From NCBI RefSeq assembly GCF_035938995.1, contig NZ_DASZGI010000081.1, forward strand, positions 1-64,000: DNA of 64,000 nt, given 5' to 3'. This DNA comes from DASZGI01 sp035938995. Lineage in GTDB: Bacteria > Actinomycetota > Actinomycetes > Streptomycetales > Catenulisporaceae. Below are positions 43,300-51,602 of the stretch, in pieces. The first letter of the stretch is position 1; each line of letters starts with the position of its first letter. The notes under the pieces were generated by a model. It saw only the letters and a program-made list of their open reading frames with translations, did no database searches and was not told the DNA's origin. The translations under genes were made by a program, and so were the position numbers.

Positions 43300-44955
43300 T
43301 CAGTGGCCGCCGAGGGCCAGTTCCACGATCTTCACCACAACCAGGACTGAAGCGACCGCCAGGTACAGGCGCAGCACGCCCATCCCGACCTTCTGCTTGG
43401 TGGCCATCGTCGCCCGGCCGATCACCGCCAGTGGCGGCATCCGCCAGTCCGCGGCGCCGGTCCGGTCGATCGGCGCCGCGTGCGGGCGGCGGCGCCGCGC
43501 CGCCACGACGTACCCGGCCGCGCCGAACCCGGCCGCGGCGCAGGCGGTGACGATGTCGGTGATCTGCCCGGCGGTGATGTTCGGGAAGAACACCGCGGCC
43601 ACCAGGATGATCGACAGGGTGACCAGCACGCCGAGCACCGTGGAGGTGAACAGGTTGGTCTTGCGCCCGTTCACCCACGGCCCGAGCACCTGCTTGTCGT
43701 TGCACAGCACGAGCAGATACACCGAGGCGGAGGGCAGCAGTACCCCGGCCATCGCCTGCACCCCGTTGGTGATCACGCCCAGCGGCGAGCCGGGGATCAG
43801 CACGATCGCCGCGGCCGCCGCGATCAGGCCGACGTAGACCCCGTAGAAGCCCTTGGCCTGCTTGACCCCGCGGTGCAGCGAGTGGTTGACGCCGAAGGTG
43901 TCGCCGATCGCATAGGCCGTCGAGAGCGACACCGCGAACGCTCCGATGATCGAGGAGTCCAGCAGCGCGATCGCGAACACGATCCCGGCCAGGTGCCCGG
44001 CCTTCGCGGCGATCGCCCCGGCCAGGCCCTGCGCGTCGGTGAAGCCGCCGGCCAGGTGGGTCCCGGCGACGGCGGCCGCGGAGAAGCCGATGATCGCCGC
44101 GGCCCCGATCACCACGACGACGATGCCGATCCACAGGTCGGCCTTCTCGTACTTCATGAACCGCGGGGTGATCCGCTTGTCGATGACGTACGACTGCTGG
44201 AAGAAAAGCTGCCAGGGCGCGACGGTCGTGCCGACCAGCCCGATGACCAGCAGCATGACGGTGGACATCTGCGCGCCGCCGGGCACGCCGGGCACCAGGA
44301 ATCCGCGCGCCATCTGCCCCGCGCCCGGGTGCAGCGCCAGCGCGAGCGGGATGAGCAGCAGGGTGCCGGCGCACAGGGTGATCACGACCCGCTCGAAGCG
44401 GCGGAACGACCCGGTGGAGGCGGCGGCGATGACCACGGCCCCGGCGGCGATCACCGAGGGCACCTTGGGCAGGCCGAGGTAGCCGACCGCGAGGGTGATG
44501 CCGATGAACTCGGTCACCAGGGTCAGGGCATTGAGAAGGAAGAGGTCGATGATGCTGAACGCGCCCCAGAACTTGCCGAAGCGCTCGAGGATCAGCTTGC
44601 CGTGGCCGACGCCGGTGACGGCGCCGAGCCGGACGACCATCTCCTGGTTGACGTACAGGACCGGGATCAGCAGCAGTAGCACCCACAGCAGGTGCGTCCC
44701 GAAGTTCTGGCCGGTCTGGCCGTAGGTGGAGAAGGCGCCGGCGTCGTTGTCGCCGCACATGACGATCAGGCCGGGGCCGACGATCGCCAGCAGGGTCTTG
44801 ACCTTCGCGGACAGGCCGGTGCGGGCGGCGGTGTCGCCGAGCTTGATGGTGCCGAGGGCGCCGCGGATGTCGCCGACGTGGGCGTCGTCGAGCACTGCGT
44901 GGCGCACGACGGGGACGGTCGCGGAGCCGTTGGGGGCAAGAGTCAGGTCGGTCAT
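43300..44955 (-). CDS. NRAMP-family divalent metal transporter, magnesium-type signature
   Basis: This 551-residue transporter has about 11-12 membrane helices of the NRAMP (SLC11) fold. The usual helix-1 DPGN motif is replaced by CGDNDAGAF (Asp69-Asn-Asp71-Ala72). The helix-6 Met-Pro-His is replaced by TTVAPWQLFFQQS (Ala246-Pro-Trp-Gln249). Loss of the soft-metal-binding Met and a changed helix 1 are features of NRAMP-related magnesium transporters (NRMT), rather than Mn/Fe-importing MntH. I therefore favour Mg2+ as substrate, by inference. ATG 44955 has GGAAGGA six bases upstream. A long 5' leader with a proline-rich ORF precedes it. Confidence 0.88.
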   Translation of the reverse strand: MTDLTLAPNGSATVPVVRHAVLDDAHVGDIRGALGTIKLGDTAARTGLSAKVKTLLAIVGPGLIVMCGDNDAGAFSTYGQTGQNFGTHLLWVLLLLIPVLYVNQEMVVRLGAVTGVGHGKLILERFGKFWGAFSIIDLFLLNALTLVTEFIGITLAVGYLGLPKVPSVIAAGAVVIAAASTGSFRRFERVVITLCAGTLLLIPLALALHPGAGQMARGFLVPGVPGGAQMSTVMLLVIGLVGTTVAPWQLFFQQSYVIDKRITPRFMKYEKADLWIGIVVVVIGAAAIIGFSAAAVAGTHLAGGFTDAQGLAGAIAAKAGHLAGIVFAIALLDSSIIGAFAVSLSTAYAIGDTFGVNHSLHRGVKQAKGFYGVYVGLIAAAAAIVLIPGSPLGVITNGVQAMAGVLLPSASVYLLVLCNDKQVLGPWVNGRKTNLFTSTVLGVLVTLSIILVAAVFFPNITAGQITDIVTACAAAGFGAAGYVVAARRRRPHAAPIDRTGAADWRMPPLAVIGRATMATKQKVGMGVLRLYLAVASVLVVVKIVELALGGH

Positions 44956-45134
44956 GGCGCGTCCTTCCTCCACGCCACGCACACGGCCGCGCCAGGAGGG
45001 TTGGGAACTTGGCGCGATCGAATGCGTGCGTGCGGTCGGGCGGCGTCGTCCATGGGCCACGGCCGCGGACCCGTTCGGACACACGGAGGCGACGCTGCTC
45101 GATGAGCAGAGCGCGTCGCAGGGGGCTCAGTGCG

Positions 45135-45248
45135 TCAGAAGATCAGGCGGCCGGCGCGGACCACGCCAAGGCGGATGAGGGGCGTGTTCGCGGGGACGGT
45201 CCCAGGTTTCGCAGGGCCCGTACTATGGCCGGGACTGCTGGGTTCCAT
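45135..45248 (-). CDS. Proline-rich leader ORF upstream of the NRAMP-family gene
   Basis: This 37-codon ORF starts with ATG behind GGGGAGG (10-base spacing) and lies 179 bp upstream of the transporter in the same direction. The peptide starts MEPSSPGHSTGPAKPGTVP and has six prolines in its first 23 residues. Enterobacterial mgtL and corL leaders also couple proline-rich translation to Mg2+ transporter expression; mgtL also starts with MEP. CCCAG/CTGGG can pair around the early codons. It is a candidate regulatory leader peptide, or a chance ORF in GC-rich DNA. I tried and failed to fit an M-box riboswitch here. Confidence 0.4.
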   Translation of the reverse strand: MEPSSPGHSTGPAKPGTVPANTPLIRLGVVRAGRLIF

Positions 45249-45486
45249 CGTCGTCTCGCCTCCCCTCGTCCGGTGCGCCGTGACGCACGGCCAACGTGAA
45301 GTCAAACAATAGGTGAACAGCAGATGTCCCGCTACCCCACGGGCGCACCGCTCACAACACCTACAAAATGACCGTGCCCAAGCATGTACCCAGGTCGGGA
45401 CCCTCGTCAAGTGCAGATGCACAGTTGCACTAAACCGTGTCTTTACCCGGCCTTGATGCAAGCGCGGCGTCGCACCCGACGCGGCG

Positions 45487-46185
45487 TCAAGGCTGGAATC
45501 GATAGCCCATTCCGGGCTCGGTCAGCAGCTGGCGCGGGCGCGACGGCTCCGGTTCGAGCTTTTGTCTCAGCTTCGCGAGATAAAACCGTAGATAGTTCGT
45601 CTCCGTGTGATACGCCGGGCCCCAGACCTGTTGCAGCAGCTGCCGGCCGGAGACCAGCCGCCCCTGATTGCGCACCAGGACCTCGAGCACCGCCCACTCG
45701 GTCTTGGTCAGGTGCACCTGTTCGGGGACCTGCTCGGGGGCATCCGGCATCCGCCGCACCGTGCGGGCGGCGAGGTCGACCGTGTAGTGCCCGATCGTGA
45801 CGACCGGTTCCGCGGTGTTCTCCGCGTCGGAGCGGCGCAGCAGGGCCCGCAGCCGCGCCATCAGCTCGTCCATCGAGAAGGGTTTGGTCACGTAGTCGTC
45901 GGCGCCCGCGTCGAGCGCGTCCACCTTGTCCGCCGAGTCGGCGCGGCCGGACAACACCAGGATCGGCACCTTGGTCCAGCCGCGCAGCCCGCCGATCACA
46001 TCGGTGCCGTCCATGTCCGGCAGGCCCAAGTCCAGCACGACCACGTCCGGCACGTGCTTGGCGGCGGCCTCGAGCGCGGAGGCCCCGTCCACCGCGACCG
46101 CCACCTCGTAGCCGCGCGCGGACAGGTTGATCCGCATGGCGCGCAGCAGTTGCGGCTCGTCGTCCACCACGAGTACCCGGATCAC
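45487..46185 (-). CDS. kdpE: KdpE-type response regulator
   Basis: This 232-residue OmpR-family regulator has a receiver domain (about 2-118) with the phosphoacceptor Asp in VVLDLGLPDMDG, the acidic pair VDDEP, and Lys in YVTKPFSMDE. A C-terminal winged helix (about 130-230; HLTKTEWAVLEVLV, TNYLRFYLAKLRQKLE and GMGYRF) matches KdpE. GAGGAG lies eight bases before the GTG, which overlaps the kdpD stop. It should activate K+ transport genes, but no kdpFABC is in the window. Confidence 0.93.
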   Translation of the reverse strand: MIRVLVVDDEPQLLRAMRINLSARGYEVAVAVDGASALEAAAKHVPDVVVLDLGLPDMDGTDVIGGLRGWTKVPILVLSGRADSADKVDALDAGADDYVTKPFSMDELMARLRALLRRSDAENTAEPVVTIGHYTVDLAARTVRRMPDAPEQVPEQVHLTKTEWAVLEVLVRNQGRLVSGRQLLQQVWGPAYHTETNYLRFYLAKLRQKLEPEPSRPRQLLTEPGMGYRFQP

Positions 46186-48800
46186 GCCAGCAACTCCTCG
46201 TCCTCGGCGCTGACCGGGACCGGCGCGGTGCGCGCGGCGGGCAGCGACACCACCATCGTGACACCGCCGCCCGGGGTGTCCTCGGGGGTGAGCGTCCCGT
46301 CCATCGCCTCGACCAGTCCGCGGGCCAACGCGAGGCCGAGGCCCACGCCCGCGGTGTTGTCCCGGTCGCCGAGCCGCTGGAACGGGCGGAACACCCGGTC
46401 GCGCTCGCCTGCCGGGATGCCCGGGCCGCGGTCGATCACCCGCAGCTCGACGTGAATGCCGAGGGCCGAGATATTGATCATGATATCGGAGTCGGTGTGC
46501 TTGGCCGCGTTGCCGATGAGGTTCGCCACCGCGCGTTCGAGCAGCGCTCCGTCCGCCAGGGCCGGCGGGGTGCCGGGCGCGGGCGGCTCGAGGGTGACCC
46601 GGCCTGTTGCGTCCGGCTCGTCGTCCACGGCCCGCCCCACGATCTCGACCAGGTCCACCGACTCCAGATTCAGCTTGAGCGCGCCCGCCTGCAGCCGCGA
46701 CATGTCCAGCAGGTTCTCGACCAGCCGGGCGAGCCGGTCGAGCGACTGCTCCGCGGCCTCCAACAACTCGGCGCGGTCGGCGGCGGACACGTCGAGATCG
46801 GGATCGCGCAGGGTGCCGACGGCGGCCATGGCGGCGGCCAGCGGGGTGCGCAGGTCGTGCGAGACCGCGGCGAGCAGCGCGGTGCGCATCCGGTCCGCAG
46901 CCGCCAGGGTCTCCGCCTCGGCTGCGGCCCTGACCAGCCGGCGGCGTTCGAGGGCTGCCGTGGCCTGCGCGGCGAACGCGGCCAGGACGCGCTGGTCGGC
47001 GGCCGGCAAGGTTCGCCCTCGCAGCGCGATCACCGCGTCCGGCCCGGCCTCGACGACGGTGTCCGCCTGGCCGGGGCACGCCGGAGGCGTGGAGCCCGTG
47101 GATGCGACGACGGTCCAGCGGCCCGGGTCGTCGTTGTCGTCGGGCCGATGTATTCCGGTACCACGGGCTCCGGCGTCGGCCGCTTCGCGGGTGCGCTGGA
47201 GCATGACGACCGACTCCATGCCGAAGGTCTCGCGGAAGCGTTCGAGCAGCGCGGAAATGGCCGAGTCGCCGCGCAGTACCGAGACCGCGAAGGCGTTCAG
47301 CGTCTCCGCCTCCGCGGCGGCGTTCGCGGCCCGCCGCGACTGCTTGATCGCCAGGTCCACCACGGAGGCGACGGTCAGCGCGACGACGGTGAACGCGATC
47401 AGGGCGATCCAGTTGTTCGCCTCGGCGATGGTGAACGTGTGGACCGGCGGGATGAAGTAGTAGTTGAGCAGGATCGAGCCCCACACGGCGGCGATGAACG
47501 CGGAGCGCAGGCCGCCGAGCCGGGCGATGGCCACGACGGCGACCAGGAAGATCAGCGTCTTGCTGGTCAGGTTCAGTCCGCGCGGCACGTTGGCCAGGAT
47601 CGCCGCGAGCGCCGGGGGCACCACGACGGCCGCGACGTGCCCGCGCAGGCCGCCACTCCCCCACGCCGCCTCACGCAGCGGGTTGGGCGGCAGCCACCAG
47701 GGGCGCTGGCGTTCTTGATTCGGCTCCTCGTGGGTGACCATGTGCACGTCGATGTCGCCGGACAGCCGGATCGTGGTCTCGCCGATGCCGCGCCCGGTCA
47801 GGAACCGGTTCACCCGGCTGCGCCGCGAAGTGCCCAGGACCAGCTGCGTGGCGTTCTTGGCATTGGCGAACTCGATCAGCGCGCGGGGCACGTCGTCGCC
47901 GATGATCGAGTGGTACGTGCCGCCGAGCGACTCGACGAGATGGCGCTGCGCGGCCAGGGCGTTGGGGCTCATGTCCCCGGCCAGTCCGTCGGAGCGGGCG
48001 ATGTGGACGGCCAGCAGTTCGCCGCCGGCCGAGCGTGACGCGATCCGCGCGGCGCGGCGGATGAGCAGGTCCCCGGCGTCGCCGCCGGGCAATGCGACGA
48101 CGACCCGTTCGCGGGCCTCCCAGACTCGGCCGATCCCGTGGTCCTCGCGGTAGCGCTGCAGGACTTCGTCGACCCGGTCGGCGACCCAGAGCAGAGCCAG
48201 CTCGCGCAGCGCGGTCAGATTCCCGACCCGGAAGTAGTTGCCGAGCGCCGCGTCGATCTTCTCCGCCGCGTACACGTTCCCGTGCGCGAGACGCCGCCGC
48301 AGGGACTCCGGCGACATGTCCACCAGCTCGATCTGGTCGGCGGCCCGCACCACATCGTCCGGAACCGTCTCGCGCTGCGGCACCCCGGTGATCCGCTGCA
48401 CGACGTCGTTGAGCGACTCAAGGTGCTGCACGTTGACGGTGGTGATCACTTCGATCCCCGCGTCCAGCAGCTCCTGCACGTCCTGCCAGCGCTTCTCGTG
48501 CCGCCCGCCGGGGATGTTGGTGTGCGCGAGCTCGTCCACCAGCGCGACCTGGGGACGGCGGGCGAGCACCGCGTCCAGGTCCATCTCCTTGAACTCGCGG
48601 TCCCGGTAGACGCGGGGGAGCGGCGGCACCACCGGCAGGCCTTCGAGCAGCGCCTCGGTGCGCTCGCGACCATGGGTCTCGACGAGGGCTACCACCACGT
48701 CGGCGCCCCGGTCCGCCCGGCGGTGCGCCTCTTCGAGCATCTTGTAGGTCTTGCCTACGCCGGGGGCGGCCCCCAAGTAGACCCGCAGCTTGCCGCGCAT
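46182..48800 (-). CDS. kdpD: KdpD-type sensor histidine kinase
   Basis: This 872-residue sensor has the KdpD N-terminal domain with Walker A AAPGVGKTYK (residues 11-20) and VDELAHTN. A USP-like domain follows (about 240-370), then four membrane helices (about 400-490), a GAF-like region, HisKA (SHDLRTPLAAAMA, with the autophosphorylated His) and a HATPase_c domain. KdpD senses low K+ or high osmolarity and, in some bacteria, cyclic-di-AMP through the USP domain. I chose ATG 48800, with GGGAGG eight bases upstream, over upstream in-frame starts. It is coupled to kdpE. The adjacent divergent G1 peptidase is unlikely to be related. Confidence 0.95.
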   Translation of the reverse strand: MRGKLRVYLGAAPGVGKTYKMLEEAHRRADRGADVVVALVETHGRERTEALLEGLPVVPPLPRVYRDREFKEMDLDAVLARRPQVALVDELAHTNIPGGRHEKRWQDVQELLDAGIEVITTVNVQHLESLNDVVQRITGVPQRETVPDDVVRAADQIELVDMSPESLRRRLAHGNVYAAEKIDAALGNYFRVGNLTALRELALLWVADRVDEVLQRYREDHGIGRVWEARERVVVALPGGDAGDLLIRRAARIASRSAGGELLAVHIARSDGLAGDMSPNALAAQRHLVESLGGTYHSIIGDDVPRALIEFANAKNATQLVLGTSRRSRVNRFLTGRGIGETTIRLSGDIDVHMVTHEEPNQERQRPWWLPPNPLREAAWGSGGLRGHVAAVVVPPALAAILANVPRGLNLTSKTLIFLVAVVAIARLGGLRSAFIAAVWGSILLNYYFIPPVHTFTIAEANNWIALIAFTVVALTVASVVDLAIKQSRRAANAAAEAETLNAFAVSVLRGDSAISALLERFRETFGMESVVMLQRTREAADAGARGTGIHRPDDNDDPGRWTVVASTGSTPPACPGQADTVVEAGPDAVIALRGRTLPAADQRVLAAFAAQATAALERRRLVRAAAEAETLAAADRMRTALLAAVSHDLRTPLAAAMAAVGTLRDPDLDVSAADRAELLEAAEQSLDRLARLVENLLDMSRLQAGALKLNLESVDLVEIVGRAVDDEPDATGRVTLEPPAPGTPPALADGALLERAVANLIGNAAKHTDSDIMINISALGIHVELRVIDRGPGIPAGERDRVFRPFQRLGDRDNTAGVGLGLALARGLVEAMDGTLTPEDTPGGGVTMVVSLPAARTAPVPVSAEDEELLA

Positions 48801-49064
48801 ACTCAGATCCTCCCACCGCTGACCGGCGGTTGTGGACCGCGACTGCTCCGGTCGCCGCCCGGCTCCACAATGTCCCTCCACGGCGCGCCGACGAGCGCCG
48901 CGCCCGATCATTCCGTTTCGCAACGATTCGACCGTCGACGATCCTGTTCACCCTTTCCGCTACCCGACTTCTGAATTAACTTCAATCGCAGCCGCGTGGC
49001 CGGGCAGGTGGACCGCCGCCGCCCGCACCCCGCGCTCCTGCCCACACCGGATCAGGGAGCACAT

Positions 49065-49874
49065 ATGCGCCTGCGCCGAAAGGAAAATCCCACCGCTGCT
49101 GCCACCCGCCGCCCGCGCCGCGGTCCCCGTGCGGTCCTGGCGGCCCTCCTGCTCGCCGCGCTGCCCGCGGCGTCCGCGCCGGCTCTCGCCGCCGGCATCC
49201 CCTCGCTCTCGTTCGCCCCGCACTCGGCGGCGGCCCGGCTGGATCCGGGCGCCGTCGGAGCGATCCGGAACGCCACCAGCACCAACTGGTCCGGATACGC
49301 GGCCCACTCGACGAAGTACACCTCCGTCACCGCGACGTGGCGGGAGCCGAGCGCGAGCTGCGGCTCGGCCACCACGTACGCCAGCTTCTGGACCGGCCTG
49401 GACGGCTACAACAGCTCCTCGGTCGAGCAGACCGGGACCCTGGTCGAGTGCGTCGGCGGCACGCCGCGTCAGTTGTCGTGGTACGAGATGTATCCGGCCA
49501 ACCCGGTGTACTTCAGCAACAGCCTCGTCGCCGGGGACACGGTGACCGCGACGGTCACCGCGACCTCGTCCGGCGCCTTCACCCTCATCCTGAAGGACTC
49601 GACCCGGGGGTGGAGCCACACGATCCACAAGACGAACAGTTCGCTGGCCCGCTCCTCGGCCGAGGTGATCGCCGAGGCCCCGTCGTCGAGCACCGGCGTA
49701 CTGCCCCTGGCCAACTTCGGCACCGTCTCGTTCAGCGGCTCACAGATAAACGGCGGGACCCTGGGCGCCTCGAGCCCGACCGAGATCAACATGGTGTCGG
49801 GCTCGACGACCAAGGCGTCGTGCAGCGGGATCTCCGGAGGCACGGCGTTCAGCTGCACATGGCACCACTCGTGA
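49065..49874 (+). CDS. Secreted G1-family (eqolisin-type) peptidase
   Basis: This 269-residue exported protein has an Arg-rich signal peptide ending near residue 42 (PALAAG). The mature domain matches G1 glutamic peptidases: NWSGYAA, SVTATWREPSASC, ASFWTGLDGY, VEQTGTLVEC with the catalytic Gln, and AEVIAEAPSS with the catalytic Glu. It is probably an acid-active extracellular protease. GGGAG precedes the ATG by five to seven bases. It has its own promoter in the 264-bp gap divergent from kdpD and ends at a strong shared terminator. Confidence 0.88.
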   Translation: MRLRRKENPTAAATRRPRRGPRAVLAALLLAALPAASAPALAAGIPSLSFAPHSAAARLDPGAVGAIRNATSTNWSGYAAHSTKYTSVTATWREPSASCGSATTYASFWTGLDGYNSSSVEQTGTLVECVGGTPRQLSWYEMYPANPVYFSNSLVAGDTVTATVTATSSGAFTLILKDSTRGWSHTIHKTNSSLARSSAEVIAEAPSSSTGVLPLANFGTVSFSGSQINGGTLGASSPTEINMVSGSTTKASCSGISGGTAFSCTWHHS

Positions 49875-49903
49875 TTGGTTGAACGCAGTTCCGATCAAGA
49901 CAC

Positions 49904-49934
49904 CTTGCGGCCGCCCCGCTCGGGCGGCCGCAAG
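49904..49934. terminator. Bidirectional terminator
   Basis: A perfect 13-bp stem (CTTGCGGCCGCCC and its inverse) with a 5-base loop, followed on the plus strand by GTTTTG, lies between the convergent G1 peptidase and membrane-protein genes. Confidence 0.88.
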
Positions 49935-49950
49935 CGTTTTGCGCAGCGTG

Positions 49951-51426
49951 CTACCGGTACTCGGCCAGCCGCGGGTAGAGCGCGACTCCGACAAGTGCCA
50001 GCAGCAGGACGCCAATGACGTACGGCAGCCAGGTCCACGGCGCTGCGGTGCTCTGTCCGTCTGAGACGGCGGCCGTGAACGCCTGCTGATTGATGCCGAT
50101 GACGCCTTGCAGGTCGTCGATGTACTGGCCGAAGTCGTAGTTCGACTGGCCCTTGTCGAGCCCGATGTCGACGGCGACCGCGGCGGAAAGGTTCCCGTTG
50201 TCCGCGTAGTCGCGGATCGTCACGTCGTCGTGGATGTAGCGGCTGAAGGCCAGGGCGCTGTTGTAGGCGCCCTGCGCCTCGTTGTCGAAGGTGATGTTGT
50301 TCAGCTCGGTGGCCAGGAAACCGCCGGTGAGCGTGACGTTGGAGACGGTGTTCGAGTCCCTGTTCAGCGTCAACGCGTGGACCGCGTTGGCCAGGGCGAC
50401 GTCGTAGGCACCGGGGTCCCCGGCCTCGGTACTCACGTCGAGGCCAGGCAGGTGGGCGATCTGGTCGACGTTGGAGTAGAAGCCGGTCTGGTTGTCTTCG
50501 GTCCGGTTGAGCAGCCAGCGGCTCTCGTCGGCGTTGGCGTCGTAGGAGTCCGCTTTGGCGGTTGTCAGGGCGCTGACCGAGTCGAACGCGTTGAGCTTCG
50601 CGACCTTGTATTGGTGTGCCTCGTGGCCCAGGCCGGCGGCGGCCGCCGCGGTGGTCGCGATCACCGTGACGGCCGCGAGCGCCAGCGCCGGTCCGACGAT
50701 GCGGCGGAACTTGTGGCTCAGGTACTGGTTCGCGCCGACGATCAGTGCGAGGAGCAGCAGCCCGAGGACGACGATCGCGCCGGTGAAAGCGATCGCGGCG
50801 TCGTGCGCCGAGGTGTAGCGGCTGTCGATCTCGCTGAAGTCCTCGTCCCGGATCTTCGCGGCGTCCTTCAGCACGAGGTTGTGCATCTCGGTCGAAGCGC
50901 TCTGATAGAGGGTGAGCGCGGCGCCCGGCGGGGCGGCGGGCGCCTCGTTCGCCGTGTTCTGGTCGATGTTCATCGCCTGGCCGATCAGCGACTCGTAGTC
51001 GCCGAGGTCGTCGAGCAGCCCGGTCTCCGGTCCGGAGAGCGCCGGGTTGAGGCCGAGCAGCTGGAGTTGGACGCCCGCGGCGGCGCGGTCGTCCTGGTAG
51101 GTCTTCATCGCGGCGGCCGCGCTGACGGCGGTGGGCACGAGTGTGGTCGGGTTGAAGCCGACCAGCAGTGCGTCGGCTGCCTGCGCGTCCATGTCGGTGA
51201 GCCGGAAGTAGAGTTCGTTGGCGGCGTTCGCCTCGGCCGCCTTGGCCGAGATCGCCGACATTCCCCCGCGTGCCCCCGCCATCCCCGATGTCAGGACCAC
51301 GATGAACACCGCGATCGCGGCGACGAGCCCGGCTCCGAGTGCGGTCAGGCGGCGCGGCGTCCCCGAGAACGCGCGGCGCACGGCGGAGGAGGGCCCGGCC
51401 GGGCGGCTGTGCACGAGTATGGTCAC
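49951..51426 (-). CDS. Four-helix membrane protein with two extracytoplasmic helical domains
   Basis: This protein of about 491 residues has membrane segments near 27-50, 212-237, 248-270 and 462-485. Two mostly helical extracytoplasmic domains lie between segments 1-2 and 3-4; the second contains DADESRWLL-like sensor stretches. There is no kinase, phosphatase or HAMP domain. The layout resembles GlnX-type proteins that accompany pknG in actinomycetes and are thought to sense extracellular amino acids. This is a layout argument only. The pknG operon is 7 kb away. The start is uncertain: GTG 51426 or TTG 51435, neither with a strong ribosome site. Confidence 0.7.
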   Translation of the reverse strand: MTILVHSRPAGPSSAVRRAFSGTPRRLTALGAGLVAAIAVFIVVLTSGMAGARGGMSAISAKAAEANAANELYFRLTDMDAQAADALLVGFNPTTLVPTAVSAAAAMKTYQDDRAAAGVQLQLLGLNPALSGPETGLLDDLGDYESLIGQAMNIDQNTANEAPAAPPGAALTLYQSASTEMHNLVLKDAAKIRDEDFSEIDSRYTSAHDAAIAFTGAIVVLGLLLLALIVGANQYLSHKFRRIVGPALALAAVTVIATTAAAAAGLGHEAHQYKVAKLNAFDSVSALTTAKADSYDANADESRWLLNRTEDNQTGFYSNVDQIAHLPGLDVSTEAGDPGAYDVALANAVHALTLNRDSNTVSNVTLTGGFLATELNNITFDNEAQGAYNSALAFSRYIHDDVTIRDYADNGNLSAAVAVDIGLDKGQSNYDFGQYIDDLQGVIGINQQAFTAAVSDGQSTAAPWTWLPYVIGVLLLALVGVALYPRLAEYR

Positions 51427-51557
51427 GGCGCACAATGTCCACCGGGTATGCGCGCCCTGAGAAGGGACCTTCGCGAATTTCTACGGGACTCATACGACCC
51501 GGTGACGTCAAAGGGTTCTCAAACACTGGGCTCATAAGCACAGTGCTCTCAAACACA

Positions 51558-51582
51558 GGGGCCGCGCTGGCCGCGCGGCCCC
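51558..51582 (-). terminator. Terminator after the BNR-repeat protein
   Basis: A perfect 10-bp GGGGCCGCGC stem with a 5-base loop lies 21 bp past the stop of the minus-strand BNR gene. TCTCAAACAC occurs twice in the adjacent spacer (about 51512 and 51548). Confidence 0.7.
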
Positions 51583-51602
51583 TGCTCTACGTTTTTCAGT
51601 GC

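Noticed and set aside
44956..45330. M-box or yybP-ykoY metal riboswitch upstream of the NRAMP gene
   Set aside because: I looked for the conserved cores of both and could not match them; only short inverted repeats and the proline-rich ORF were found.
45135..45461. Longer 108-codon version of the leader ORF
   Set aside because: The upstream extension is Cys/Arg-rich and lacks a ribosome site; only the ATG at 45248 has one.
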